In this document: positions 13,463-26,270 of the stretch, piece by piece
Layout of the letters: every line of letters starts with the position of its first letter
Position numbering within the stretch: position 1 is the first letter of the stretch
Source of the DNA: Pseudeuparius sepicola
Lineage: Eukaryota; Arthropoda; Insecta; Coleoptera; Anthribidae
Direction: 5' to 3'
Assembly: GCA_963920635.1 (NCBI GenBank)
Contig: OY987301.1
Span: 12,430,501 to 12,494,500, forward strand
Length of the DNA stretch: 64,000 nucleotides
Notes under the pieces: model-generated
What the model was told of the DNA's origin: nothing
Seen by the model: only the letters and a program-made list of their open reading frames with translations
Databases searched by the model: none
Position numbers and translations under genes: made by a program

Positions 13463-14876
13463 CAGGGTGAGTTTTTTTCGATGACCACTATGGGGATCTC
13501 AGCAGGGCTAGAACAAAGGTTAAATGGGGAAGGAATTGCGGTTTTGAATCTTAATCTAATGCCTCTTTTGGATTTTTAAAAAAGTTCGTGGCTCACTAGA
13601 TATTTTGAAAAGAGTGATTTTTTGCTATTTCATCAGATCTCTGTAGCTCCGTTATTTCTGATTGTACAGAAAAACTGTGGACACAAAAATTGTAGATAAT
13701 TTTGGGCTTAATAAGATAATCTTATCCAATTATTTACGTTGTTTGTGATTTTTGAGATATGTCATAAACTTGTGTTTTTTTAAATGTAAATCATAGTTGG
13801 CTGGGGCCTTATCAAATCGGCCATTTTTTGAGCTATCGAAAGATATAATACTAGGCATAGTTATTATAAGAAATAAAAGAGCTATGGCTAATTTTCTGAT
13901 TTTTTTTAAATTTTCACATAGTCAGCCATGGAATATTTTCATAATTACGTTCTATTTTATAATTAGACATACCTACTTCAAACTTTCTAATATTTTGTTT
14001 TTAGCTGGTAACAACAAAAATAAAGACTCAAATTCAAATTATTATTATTTTAGGTATTCAAACAATCCACGATTATTATTTTACTGCATCTTTTTAAAAC
14101 TGAATTTGTCGCCTTTCTTAAAGAGCGCCTATGTCAATACTGGCAATTGCTTCTAAAACAGCTGCTCTTAATTCATCAATTGTCTCAAACTTTATTTTGT
14201 ACTGTTCCCCACAAAAAGAAATCCAAGTATAAATTTGGATAGAGCTGATCTAGGTAATTTCTTACGGGCAAATAATTATGTGGTGGAGCTCCATCATGAT
14301 AATTTTTGTTTTATTTTGTTACATTTTGTTACCAGCTAGAAATAAAATATTTGAAAGTTTGAAGTATGTCTTGTTATAAAATAGAACGTAATTATGAAAA
14401 TATTCCATGGCTGACTGAAAATTAAAAAAAAAATCAGAAAATTAGCCATAGCTCTTTTATTTTTATAATAAACTTTGCCGAGAATTATATACCTTTGGAA
14501 AGCTTAAAAAATGGCCGATTTGATAAGGCCACAGTCAACTATGATTTACATTTAAAAAAAACACAAGTTTATGTCATATCTCAAAAATCACAAACAACAT
14601 AAAAAATTTGATTAGATTATTTTATTAAGCCCAAAATTATCTACAAGTTTTTTCTCTACAGTTTTTCTGTATAATCAGAAATAACGGAGCTACAGAGATC
14701 TGAAGAAATAGCAAAAAATCACTCTTTTCAAAATATCTAGTGAGCCTGAACTTTTTTAAAAATACAAAAGGGGCATTGGATTGAGCATTCAAAACTGCAA
14801 TTCTTTCCCCATTTAATTTCTGATCTAGCTGTGCTAGTTTCCGAGAACCCCATATAGTGGTCATCGAAAAAAACTA
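13463..14876. mobile_element. Long-TIR mariner-type element with decayed transposase
   Basis: The inverted arms are about 550 bp each (13463-14016 and about 14328-14876). The left end is cagggtgagttttttt after a TA. The right terminus is damaged: it reads actaaggg where actcaccctg is expected. The centre carries transposase remains on the minus strand. One arm alone recurs at about 60660-61231. Confidence 0.8.
14105..14330 (-). pseudogene. Mariner-type transposase fragment, internally deleted
   Basis: Read on the minus strand, one frame gives HDGAPPHNYLPVRNYLDQLY, typical of the second catalytic aspartate region of DD41D-like mariner transposases. It runs directly into LDFFLWGTVQNKV, the region of the third aspartate, so the roughly 20-30 residues normally between them are missing. 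A stop follows, and the tail continues one frame over as ETIDELRAAVLEA. It is a dead fragment inside long inverted arms. Confidence 0.75.
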
Positions 14877-15239
14877 AGGGAGTTTAAACTGTTGTACTTA
14901 TGTGCATGTTTCAAAAACATTTCCTTTTGTCAACAAGAATATCGCTTACGCAAATAAAGTGCCTCAATTATTCCTCATTTCCGCAAAACTTAAGAAGTGA
15001 GTCTAGTAGCCTCCATGTTGGGTTTCGTTTAAATAAAGTTTAAAAAATTAGTGGGAAAAACTTTTTAGAAAAAAAAGTGCATTTTTGGGGAAAACTTTAT
15101 AAAAGAATGCCGTTTCCTATTTTTATTCGGGTGTCGGAAAATTCAAAATTTAGTATTAAAGCCGTAAATTGCAAAAACAAAACCCAACATGAAGTCTACT
15201 ATTACACTCCCTTCATAACCGTAACAAACACTCACTTAT
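14877..15239. other. AT-rich spacer, nothing recognised
   Basis: This is spacer between a decayed mariner-type element and a GC-rich island. Confidence 0.5.
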
Positions 15240-15700
15240 TTGTTCGCCGATAGACAGCACCATAGCACCCCACTCATATCTTCGTCTCCGCGTGCCACAC
15301 CGTCAATGTCAAGGCTATACCGCGGCACCTATCACCTCCTAATCACCACGACACGACACCACCCCACTCACGGCACTCGCCCCTCGCCTCATCATCATCG
15401 ACGGATCGCGCTGGGTCTAGCCGGGTCGCGCGACCGTGCGGTGCCGTGCACTTCTGCTTCTAAACGGCGATAGCCGCGCGCCGAAAACGCGGCACGGCCG
15501 CCACGGGATTTCCTGTCGTTCCGTTTGCCGTTTCGAGGTGGAATCGCCGATCAGCTGAGCTAGCCGAGGCGGCCAATGAAAAAACACCCGGGCGATTGTT
15601 TTGCGCCGAAAGAGATGGGGGGGCGCGGAGCGCGTGGCCAACGGCACCGCGGTGACGTAGCCGCGGTTAGGCACGCGCGTTTATTCTTTGCCGAACATTG
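15240..15700. other. GC/CpG-rich island, possible promoter or first exon
   Basis: About 450 bp with very high CpG density, sharply different from the flanks. It contains CCAAT (near 15573), palindromic cgatcagctgagct and several possible GTGAGT donors on the minus strand. No reading frame matches a known family. Function as a promoter island is an inference from composition. Confidence 0.3.
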
Positions 15701-15850
15701 TTGGTTAGAATTTCCACGTTCGATACTTGCATTAAGTCGCTATATACAGTGTGTCCCAATTTGATACTGGACACCTCAGAAATATATGAAGGGCAAGGGA
15801 AACAAATGGTCTCTATTTTTTTATTGGTAGCCCCAAGGGAGAGTAATATC

Positions 15851-16371
15851 CTCAGAGAAATAACCAATGATAGAGGGAGCAACAGCCTCAAAATACATAC
15901 ATTTGTAGTCAACCAACATCTTATGCAAATTTACCGAAGTAAACAAACATTAGGCCCGTGTGTACAACGTTTACCTGAGATAGGTTATGTCCTGAGAAAT
16001 ATCAATTTAGCCACATACCACACACTTGACATGCTGGGCATACACAAAACAAATATCGCTGAGTTAACGGACGCGGCGCCCGCGGCAGCAAAAGCAGCGT
16101 TGCCATGTCGGGCGGTTTGAGGTATCTGTGACGATTTTATTAAAGTGAAAATTAGATACTATAATTACACTGCAATTTAGTTTTAGTTTAAAATTGTTAC
16201 AAACAAGAAATTAATAACTACATTTGTTAATTTAGCGTTATGGGAGGTGTCCCTTCTATTTTGAAATGAAATGCTGTAAACAATGGAGTAGGTACGCGGC
16301 ATCACTCAAAAAGATGTTGGCTTTGTTTACTTTTTGTTCTTACTCCCTCTATCCTTGGTTATTTCTCTGAG
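15851..16371. mobile_element. CTCAG-family element, copy 2, nested
   Basis: The ends are ctcagagaaataaccaatga and the complementary form ending ggttatttctctgag. A perfect 8-bp duplication, gtaatatc, flanks it at 15843-15850 and 16372-16379. It splits the left arm of the 15747-18129 element, and the uninterrupted right arm shows a near-empty site. Confidence 0.85.
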
Positions 16372-16555
16372 GTAATATCTCATAGGCGGTAGTATTTGGA
16401 TGGGTTATTATTTCATGGCCTGCTATGATTTTTTAAAGTGTATAGCAAATTTTCAAGAAACCCCATTAGGGATTTTTTTACGATTATTTCCCTCACACTG
16501 CTTACATCCAACAAGGTAGCTCCTTCCATAAAAATCCAACCAATGATATGCCTCT

Positions 16556-16628
16556 GCTAGCGATAATTTGCACTAGTGCAATTACCGGTAATCGCACTTT
16601 TGCAAATTATCACTTCGTTGCTTAGCAG
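16556..16628. repeat. Imperfect ~70-bp palindrome centred on ACCGGT
   Basis: The arms are gcgataatttgcac and a complementary gcaaattatc near accggt; outer gctag/ttagc bases also pair loosely. No clear flanking duplication was found. Confidence 0.5.
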
Positions 16629-18202
16629 CCGCGAATCTGTTGGATACAAACACGTACCTACTTCTTAAAGTTTGTGTGTTTCACACTGTTCTAAATTATG
16701 CAGCTTATAAATTATGTTGCGGTATTATTAAGCATTATATCAATGAATTTATATAACTTTTACATTGCTAAATTCTTGTTACTTAGACCTCCGCCTTCGT
16801 TTAAATTTATGACACATTCAGAAAATAAACCAACGCCGACAGGGTGTAGGTATAATCGCATTTGCCTTGGATACCCGCAAGCGTCATGTTTGTTTACTCG
16901 AACGCTACAGTCGAAGCTGTCAATAAACTCGTTCAAAATGAGTCGTTTTGGAAATGTAAACATAGAAAAAATTAATACAGAAATTATTAAATCGTATTCG
17001 TGAAATAATCTCGACAAATACCACTCGTGCCGGAAATTTTTCTAGATAATTTTATTCTCAAGCCCTATTTTGCCCATTAGCAAAAACTCGTACAAATTGG
17101 GCTTTTATTTTCAGAGATAAAATAAAAGTCCAATTTATATCTCTCTAGGCAAAATAGCGCTTTCGACAAAATTATCGATAAAATTTCCTGCACTTGTGAT
17201 ATTACATACGAGTATTTCCCTCGTCTTAATTTCCACCAATCGCAAACGCGCAATTTTGAATTACAAATGGTTTCTAGATGGAAAACTGTATGCCAGCACC
17301 TGTCAGCAGTTTTTTCGAGTTTACCCGCGGCAAAACTTGACAGCTGTCGTATAATAGGTAGTATGTTTTGTAAGCTATGTGTATGCAGAATAATCTGTTA
17401 TACCATTGATTAAGATTCCTTATTCAATGGTTATACTCACGAAATAGTCTTGTCAAATACCATTCGGGCATCTATTTTTTCCTGTGAAAAAAATCACAAT
17501 GCTAAGTAATTTTTTTTTTAACAAAATGCATTCGTGCAGGTGCCATCAGCAATCAGCACTCATTCTTATTGTTAAATTATTACTTAGTAACGTGTTTTTT
17601 CGATTTTTTTCGGAAAAATTAGATGCCCTTTATGATATTACTTACAACAAAATGTTATTAAGAAAACTTGTTCAGAATGAAAAACTGAGTGGATTCGTAA
17701 AATTTCAAAAGCTAGGCCTACTTTGATTTTTAGATTTATCTCCCACTTTTTCTTAGAAAAGTGTTCTTTCTGGAGCTTTCACGTCAAAATTTTATTTTTT
17801 CGCTATTTTATTTTTTCGCTATGAGAAAAAGGCGAAAACGATAAAATTCAAAGTATAGGCCTAGACTTTTGCAATTTTGCAATTCTACTCAGTTTTTCAT
17901 TCTGAACAAGTTTTCTCAATAACATTTTGTCGTAAAAAAAAACCCTAATAGGGTTCTTGAATTTGCTATTTAAAACAATCATAGCAGGCCATGAAATAAT
18001 TACCCCATCCAAATACCACCGCCTATGAGATACTCTACCTTGGGACTACCAATAAAAAAATAGAGACCATTTGTTTCCCTTGCCCTTCATATATTTCTGA
18101 GGTGTCCAGTATCAAATTGGGACACACTGTATATGTCGAATATTGTGGGTAGAAGAACAAATGGGATGTTCACATAACCAACGATAATGAATGGTTACCC
18201 TC

Positions 18203-18634
18203 AATGACGTCAGAACCTATAGACAGGTTTGTTTTGATAAACGCTTGACGCCCAGAACTGATCACAATCTAAGCGCTCCATTAAATTATTCCGAAAATGT
18301 CGTGAGATTGTCAGAAATTGCCCCTTTTTGTCGAGCCGTAGCGAACTTATTTCGACTCTGAGCTCGGAGGCTGGCGTCGTTAGACCATCCCCCGAGTCTT
18401 CAGGTGAGGTTCCGATGCTTCCGGCGCCCCCAAACATGAAAAAACATGCGATATCTAAGTGTGATTGTGGAGGAACTATAGCCGGGAATCACCGGGTGTA
18501 TAGTTGGTTGATAGTTGACTTTCTGTCTTTGTTTGTAGCGTGTTTTTAGAGTAGTATGGATATATTTAATCTTGGAGTCAAAATAAAGGGCATTTTAACA
18601 ATGGGGCACCACGTCTATAGGTTTTGACGTCATT
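18203..18634. mobile_element. 432-bp element with 10-bp target duplication
   Basis: The ends are aatgacgtcagaacctatag and the complement aacctatag...gacgtcatt with one mismatch. The flanks are an exact 10-bp repeat, ggttaccctc, at 18193-18202 and 18635-18644. A 9-11 bp duplication is typical of Mutator-like elements, but no transposase is present. The interior is fairly GC-rich with small two-strand frames that I do not regard as genes. Confidence 0.75.
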
Positions 18635-18715
18635 GGTTACCCTCCTCCCTCTAACCCCTTCTAGTAGTTGTAGAAGACGCCGAACTTTCCTCCATCTCAC
18701 CGCTGCACATGCACA

Positions 18716-18771
18716 CTATATAGTCACTTGGAAGAAATATCACCTATATAGTCACTTGGAAGAAATATTAC
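18716..18771. repeat. Tandem duplication, 28-bp unit x2
   Basis: Two adjacent copies of ctatatagtcacttggaaga plus eight more bases differ at one position. Confidence 0.9.
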
Positions 18772-20687
18772 CTATTGTAGCTGATTATCCATTATGAAAA
18801 CGAAATTCCATGCTATAAGGAAAGTTTTGCAACGAAGCTGGCTTCTGCCCATGTTCTTCCAAGATTTGTGTGGCCAGAATAACATTTTACACCTGCCACA
18901 ATCACAATAATAATTCTATATTCCCAGTATCATTCTGGTTCGGTAATATCTTGATATCAAGATCAAGACATGATTCTCTTTCAGAATTCAGAACAACAAT
19001 TTTGCGAAAATACAAAGTAAGTACCATTTTTTTGGTAATGAAATCCTTTGTACTTCCATGCTCCGCCTCCTCTGCGTCAAGGAAAATAATTTGTACATTA
19101 AATTGTTGCAGTAGCCAAACTAGGACCCATCAAATTGGTTACGCAATTCAAGTATGAAAGAAAAATTATTTGAATAAAAAACTTTCACGGCGAAAAAGAA
19201 AAGAGCTCAGGAATATTACGGTGGTCTTCATTTCCTGATATTATACCTACTTGAATATTATAACCTATGAGCGAAATAAGGTAAAACATAATTTTATAGG
19301 TGGAAATAGCTTCTACAATATTTTACTTTCGGATTTTGCTACGTCGTAAATTGCAGACCACTAAAATCGCACGACATTTTATATTATTTAATAAAAAAAA
19401 ACGATCAAGGAGAATTCCCATAAAAATTATTGTTATAAGCCAAAAATCACCTACGAAATCCCGGGAATTATAAAGAATACGAACTTGAAATGTGGTAGGT
19501 AGATTTCTTGTGCGAACGTAGACATTACCTGGGGAAGGATTTTCCAAAATTCAATCCCTTAAAGGCTGAAAAAATAGGGGTTCAACAATTTGAATTTCCA
19601 CTTTATTCAGACATACTCTACTATAAATAATTATTATTACCTATCGACTCGTTTGGGTTTGGGTGATAACAATAGGGATTTTCACAAAAAAGTCTATTTA
19701 AAAAGCAGTAAAAAGTCCATAAATAACGTTTATATTCAATGTATAAAATAAAAATATAGAAAAAAATATTTTCTGTAAAAAAAATATCGAGTATGGTATA
19801 AATGAAAAATGAAGTCACTTGGAACAGCAGAAAAACTCTTGGGCGACTTTTGCTTTGTAAAACAAGACCGAGTCTTAGGCGGGGCGCGGCTCTTAATAGT
19901 ATTATAGTATTACAAATTTTATTTAAATGCTCTAAAAAATAATAAAATAAACTTTGAAATAATTCAAACCAAGCAAACCAATAATTTTGTTTCCCACAAA
20001 AGAACACCACACAAAAATCTATACACAAAACCAAAATCCGTAAAATAAAGCGCAATCCTTGTTTCCGTGAACGGCACTGGTAATACTGGCCCAACTGGCC
20101 TACGTCGACACCTGCTCCGTGGATCTCCGAAACGCCGACCAATCAAATCGCTACGCTCGCTTTCTGATTGGCTGCCTTCTTGACTAGGTCGACTTCGACC
20201 GCATAAAAACCTTTGAATTTTATACGGGTAATTTCTACTGATAAGTCTGGTATTTTTACCAGTAGCAGAGCGTGGCAAATGCTATAAAATAGATTGCGCC
20301 CCGTATATCTCTGTGTTCCAAGTATCTGGATAGCTCGGCAATAGAATACGAGACAAAACACTTCTTTAATCATGTTAAACCGAACCTGGTATTAGTAGTA
20401 AAAAGAGATGAAGGAGACAGAGAAGATAGATATTGTAGTAAAAACAAGTGACTGATGCTCACCTAATATAATATCACCAAACTTGCATGGGTTACACTGT
20501 TCGACGGCCGGCCACTTGTGCAACGAAATGCGGTGCATAGCCGTGCCATAATTTCACAGATCTTAGGATATACTTGCGTAAATAGTTATAATTTATATGG
20601 CTTTTTAGAGACGTTTTGACAATATTGTATGGTGCATTAACCTTTATGTTGTGTTAGACCACAATCTTAAAAAAAACCTTAAAAGTG

Positions 20688-20763
20688 AAATATTATGTTG
20701 CTTGTAGAATATGTATATTTTTGAAAAATATTATGTTGCTTGTAGAATATGTATATTTTTGAA
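20688..20763. repeat. Tandem duplication, 38-bp unit x2
   Basis: Two adjacent copies of a unit beginning aaatattatgttgcttgtag. Confidence 0.9.
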
Positions 20764-22295
20764 AACTGCGTGACGGTTATGTCCTATATATTCTTTTTGT
20801 GATGCCAATTAGAGTTGTTTATGTTGTTTCAAGTGACTTTAGCAATACTATATACTATACCTACCTGAATTCGTTTGAATTCGCGGAACACTGACTCATT
20901 AGCTTAACGTCACTGCCTCAAATGTCAAGGCGCCTTTCAAGCTGCTATCCTTTGTGCATAATACGATAGAGCCTAACTATCGCAGAAAAAATATGCTATA
21001 TTTTCTGTGCTACCACAATAATAATAATAGTAGTAGTAAAACAGCGAATGCAGCCGTGGCAAACGGCAATAACGTGCGTCACCCGCCGTTAGCCGTTTCA
21101 TAGCCGCACCAAATTCGCCGTTTCTATTTTGCCTTTTATTCGGTAAGAATTTTATTTAAAGTGATTTTATAACTGATACATGTTTTGTCGGTTTTGGTTT
21201 TAATTGAAAATTATTTAACACACCTATCGGGTGAGCGATAATTTCTTTCAGTTTCTCCTTCAAATAACATTGAAGAAAATATTTCCACGTGTACCTAATA
21301 ATGTGTTTACCCGTTTTATCGGCAAGAATTATTGTTAAAAGAAATGATATTCTGTGGTATTTTCCATTTCCTCGAGAGCACTTAGTAAACAAAATTAAAT
21401 GAATTCCTGCATTCTAACTAAAGTGGTTTTATTTTCATATCCTGACGATAAATAATATAACAACTATAAAACCCTTATGCGCGGTTGCCTTATTGTTCCT
21501 GGAAGTGGTGTCTTTCTTATAGTCTTCATAGATATATGGATAGGCCTCTTATGTATTTGTAGAGCAGAGTTGCTCCCGTTTCAGCAAAACAATTTTATCA
21601 GACAAAGAAAAAATGCGTGCCCAATAAATTCTCACGTATTATTTACGAATGACTTTAAAATTTTTTGGGAAAGTCCCATTTATATCTATAAAATTTCATA
21701 ATCTCGATCTCGACTATCATTCAGTCTGCCGTGCGCGCCGGCATGGAACTAATAGCTCCGTAAAATCCAGAAAGGAGTTTTTTTCAGCCAGGGAATCCTG
21801 CGATGGTCTGGGGAAATGCCCTGACCGAAATTATATGCTGCCCGAGGTGAGAAGAAGCGTTCAAATCGATCGTAAATTCCATATTATTATTGCTTCTTGC
21901 TTTTTCATCATTAGAGAAGGAAGGCGAGTATTTCCAAAAATTCTTAGGTGAGAAATCCCAGAAGAATGTGCCTTTCAGTCGACAAAAACTATAGTTTAAA
22001 AAACACATTTTTTTCTATTGCGATTTGCTTCTTTAGCAAACTTGTTAAATAATACCGTAGATTAAAGAAGGCGTAAAGATAGTCAAAAACATTGTTGAAA
22101 CCTGCTACACCAACTTTCAAACTTTAATTTTGGAGCCAAAACAAATTAAAACAGATAAATTGTAACGTCTTAAAATATTTTTCGGACTCGATAGTAAGTT
22201 GAGGTATAGGTATTTTAATTCAGTTATTAGTTTTTATATAAAATTCTATAAAAAATATTTGGTGTAGCGTGCGAAATTTCAACAATGGTTCTGAC

Positions 22296-22938
22296 CTTAG
22301 ACAAGGAAAGATAGAGGACGCCCAACAGCGCTCGCGGCCGTGTTACCGACTGCCACATCGCACGACAGGCCAGTGGCGTAGCATGAAACGCGTTCTTAGC
22401 CAATAGCAGAAAAATGTTAAAAGTAAAAAGGTAGTTAATTTTGATTTACATGGAATTTGAAATATTCGCATTTATTTGCAGATAATTTTAAAATGTAAAG
22501 ATAGTGTCAAGTGCTGAAATATATTTATTTGCGGCAATTTCGAATCAATCAAAATAAAATAAATAATGCATGCCCAAGTACAAACATTTTATCATACTAA
22601 AAGGTAGAAGGAATTTGAAGAAGTTATACTGAGAAAAAATAATGTTTTAGGGCATCTTTCAAAGGTAGCTTGTTAAATATTTACCTGTGAAACAAATCCC
22701 GGGCTCTTGATTTTCATTTCTGCTTTTGCAACCAAACGCTGAACAATTCACCATCGTAAGAGTATATTTTCCCCTTAATCACTGTTAGTTTTAATTCACA
22801 AATTCACGAAAATAACTTACAACGTGCTCGTTTTGTTTGACACATACAAAATGGCCGCCATTTAAAACGACGTAACAAAATCTATACCTATCTATACATA
22901 TAGGCAAGCGCGGTGTCCTCTTCCTTTCCTTGTCTAAG
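22296..22938. mobile_element. 643-bp element with 8-bp target duplication
   Basis: The ends are cttagacaaggaaagatag and the complementary tcctttccttgtctaag. They are flanked by exact gttctgac at 22288-22295 and 22939-22946. The interior is partly GC-rich just inside the ends and AT-rich in the middle. No protein was recognised. The 8-bp duplication fits hAT or P-like elements, but the ends do not settle which. Confidence 0.8.
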
Positions 22939-22946
22939 GTTCTGAC

Positions 22947-24269
22947 AGTCTATGTGTAGCTTTGTCTTTGCCTATGCTATGATAATACCTATCTAGAAAG
23001 GTAGAAAGTAAACAATGACCTCGCCAACATTATACTAGCTTGGTAGATATATTTCCTTGTTCTCATTTCACCATCGTTATCTATTTCATTATCCGTGGAA
23101 TCCGAATAGAATCAAACACTGTAACTAACACAATATCTGATGAAGCATAACATTTATTGCAGATAGGTAGGTACACTAAATAATTCTTCTTCTTTTTTAA
23201 TCTGACCTAAATTTTGTAACAACCGATGGGTTTATTTTTATTTGGCAGTACCAAATTTTACAGTTTTGATTTGTCTTTACTCTTTTGAGTAAATAGGGGC
23301 TCTACTTAGTGTTTAGTTGAAAATTATCGTTCCCATTATCAGTCCTTATCAATATTATGTCCACGGATGGAGTTCATGACGAAAAGTCAATTCTTTTTAA
23401 AAATGTCTGCTTGTCGAGAAAATCAGATCACCCTATAAAAATGTTTGATTAGTTGTACCGGCTGTTAATAAATTAAAAAACCATGAAAATGTTCCAAGAG
23501 AGACGTATTTATGAATATTAAAAATAAAAATCTGTACATGCAGTTTGTCCCATTTTCGATACTTTTGGAGGTTACCTATTTATATTTTGAAATTCTGACC
23601 CTAAAGAAAAAATCCGTGTACGCCACTGAATTCTACGTGAAAAATCTATAAGGGTCAATATTTAGCATTTCAACAAGTTAACGTATAACGGATGTATGTA
23701 TAGTGCCTGAAAATGATAAATTTTAAAAATCGCCTTTTATCTCAAAAACTAAGGAGGCCAAAATTCTGTTTCCGGGCCCTTCTTTTTATGAAAAAGTAGA
23801 CCAGTGTCCCCAAGACCGCAACTCCCCATCTCTAAAAATAACCTAGATACCCTGCAAAAGGATCGTGTTACAATATAGTGTACAGGGTGTTTCCTAAACA
23901 TGCAGCAAAAATGTAAGGCAAATATACTTATTCCTTGCGTCAAAATGTTAAAAAAAAATCCTATAAACATATTATGTCCAGAATTATTGCTTCATTTCCG
24001 AAATACAGAGTGCTCAAGTTTTGTAAAAAAAACACTAATAAACCGTAATAAGAATTATTTTTTACAAAACATTAACAACCTATAATGACGCAATTCTCTG
24101 GACAAAGGGCAAGGAATAATTCCTTGAATATCAGATTTAATTTGAATTCTAAACTCTAATCTACAAAATTTTTCATGTCCTCAAGAGAGCAGAAGGTCCT
24201 GATAATTTTCTGATCCTATTTGAGCACATTTGCATAATCCTTCTCAGTGTCATACATTTTTAATATAAA
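22947..24269. other. Intergenic DNA with transposon-end fragments
   Basis: A terminus of the cagggtgtttcctaaa type lies at 23882-23899, and a fragment containing gtttgtcccattttcgatac near 23545. No gene recognised. Confidence 0.45.
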
Positions 24270-24437
24270 AGCGTTGACTGCGGCTATAGCTTTATGTCCT
24301 GGAACACAGATGGCTCTGATGGCTAACAATGTATTCTGCATTGTATTTTATCTCCGGAAAGCGCATGGTGAGCCAAAAATGTGTCAGACGTGACAGCCGT
24401 GAGCGTGAGCAGTCTTTAATAATATATCAGTCAACGA
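24270..24437. mobile_element. CGTTGACTGA-family small element, copy 1
   Basis: A ~168-bp block bounded by gcgttgactg and cagtcaacg. It contains tttatgtcctggaacacaga and gcgcatggtgagcc motifs also found at 31587-31798 (inverted), 32462-32558 (partial, inverted) and 57191-57647. No coding capacity. Confidence 0.75.
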
Positions 24438-25999
24438 TAAAAGTTTTCTTCTATCTTACAATAAACATACTACGGCTACTAATAGTTTTGCACAGTTTGA
24501 GGTTTTTGTGTTGCTCGGATAGCCGAATAGCCGGTTTTTCCTTTTCTGTTTTTTTCTTCTGTTTTTTTTTTGTCAAAATAAGCGAGAAAATCGCCGTAGG
24601 TTGGTAAAGGGTTGCATTTTCAAAACAATGGAAATCAAAAATGCAAAATCCTGTTCAAATTTGACACATTTGGGGATTTTTCCCGCATTGATTTTTTTGG
24701 GTCGCATTATTCCAATCTATTATAAACATCATAATATAATAAGTTGAAGGGGAATGCCAGCCCACAAAAATTTGCGGTGTGATTAATAAACACACCGAGG
24801 AAATCCAGGAATCTCTTGGTACTTTGTACTCTTCGGTTTGGAATACCAGCATGTCGGGCCTGAGAATAGACAATTATTAGACACGTATTACATCAGAACT
24901 CGTCCTTGGTATTTCATATAGAGATATTTCCAAAAATCTTTATTGGGAAATTGGGAAATTATGGGGCTTTAGAATGATGATTTGTTATTTGTCGAGCTGT
25001 AGACACATCGTTCACAGTTCGTATAATATGTTTTGTGAATTGTGGTTTTAATAAGAAAAGGATGTGAGTCAAAACTGACTGTTTCTATAAAATGTTAATT
25101 GTTGATATTGTTATAACGAATTTTTAAGAAGTCCCTATTAGAAGCTGGAAATACATTTCTCATCCGGGTAGATGGATTAGATAAGTAGGTAGATACCTAT
25201 ACTTGCTTGGACAATGGCAATGGGTGGACAACAAATGAAAAGGTTACATACAATACTATTTTACGTGCAATGTGTAATGTATTATAATATACTCTGCATC
25301 CCTATTATCAGTGAATATAAAATAATTTTCTACAAATACTGATATTAACTTGTACTGGAACCAATATTTTTATGTTTGAAAATGCGATAACAACTGTTAT
25401 GAATCTAAAGTAAATAATACCAAAGATCATATTCATGATATCTTTGGTATTACTAAGTGCATTTGTATTTGTATCAAAGCTTTTGACTCTTGGACAAAAG
25501 AAAACAATGCATTTTGTTGTTCAGTTTTGTCTAGTTTATAATAATGAGTAGTAAATTCTAAATAAATATAAAATATAAGCTTTTGTAACTAAGTATTCAG
25601 AACTTATTAGACTCTTATGATTATTGTGGAATTTTAAGTCATTAAAAGTAGACAAATCTGCTAAAATAAGATTTGCATTAATTAGATTTTAATAGATAGT
25701 CCATCGTCTATGACATAACTGAAGATTGTATGGACACAAGTTCCATATTTGTCCAATGGTATAAGTACCTGTACTAATTACTAACCTAACACCTATAGTA
25801 TTTAATGGGATATGTATGTACCTACCTACTTAGAACAGCTTCGGTTAATAAAATAGCTTGGAAGAAAAGTTCAGATTTATAAAAAGTTATCTCTTTAGAC
25901 AAATATTCTGTGGCTGAACACTGAAAATGATAGGAACATGCGTCGGCACAAGGCACAACACAAAAGAGAGTCCCAGACGCGCCGAAAAAAAAAAGATAA
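24438..25999. other. AT-rich intergenic DNA, no gene seen
   Basis: A hairpin at 25416-25451 has arms of 13 bp (taataccaaagat), but I could not define a flanking duplication. Otherwise unremarkable. Confidence 0.5.
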
Positions 26000-26270
26000 T
26001 CTACAACCGTGAAATTTCTACCTTACTCTCGGATATGAGGTCAACCACCGTGTTTTCCCCTCGTCGTATATCGGTCGGTCCGTGCACTTTTGTAGAACCC
26101 AGTTCTTCGAAACAAGCAAGAGAATAGGCGAGAACGGGCAGAGGCGAGGTGGAACACCCTGTGTGCAATTCGTTCGGTGTCGGTCAAAGGCCAACAAACT
26201 ACGACGTCCCGCAACAACGACTTTCTTGTATAACAAGATTTTGCTAGTTATATTTCTTAATTTTCTAGGT
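26000..26270. other. CpG-containing GC-rich block, possible promoter/exon
   Basis: A short GC-rich island with overlapping frames on both strands, none recognisable. It contains cggtgtcggtc and several CpGs. It could be a promoter or first exon; the evidence is compositional only. Confidence 0.25.

Larger units (their letters stand above)
15747..18129. mobile_element. 2.4-kb TA-flanked element, CAGTGTGTCCCAATTT ends
   Basis: The ends are cagtgtgtcccaatttgata and its complement, next to TA on both sides. The arms match for about 190 bp once a nested element at 15851-16371 is removed from the left arm. The interior holds smaller palindromes (about 16556-16628, 17040-17190 and 17385-17430) but no recognisable transposase. 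Confidence 0.75.
18645..22287. other. Intergenic DNA with two short tandem duplications
   Basis: No recognised gene. A 28-bp unit is repeated at 18716-18743 and 18744-18771, and a 38-bp unit is repeated at about 20688-20763. Around 20060-20330 is a moderately GC-rich block with ccaatc, gattgg and tataaaa motifs on both strands; it could be a promoter, but no gene follows that I can name. A hairpin relic resembling the CACAGAAAATATA family lies near 20986-21013. Confidence 0.4.

Noticed and set aside
25416..25451. 36-bp hairpin with taataccaaagat arms as another micro-insertion
   Set aside because: No convincing flanking duplication; it may be a chance palindrome or an old relic.
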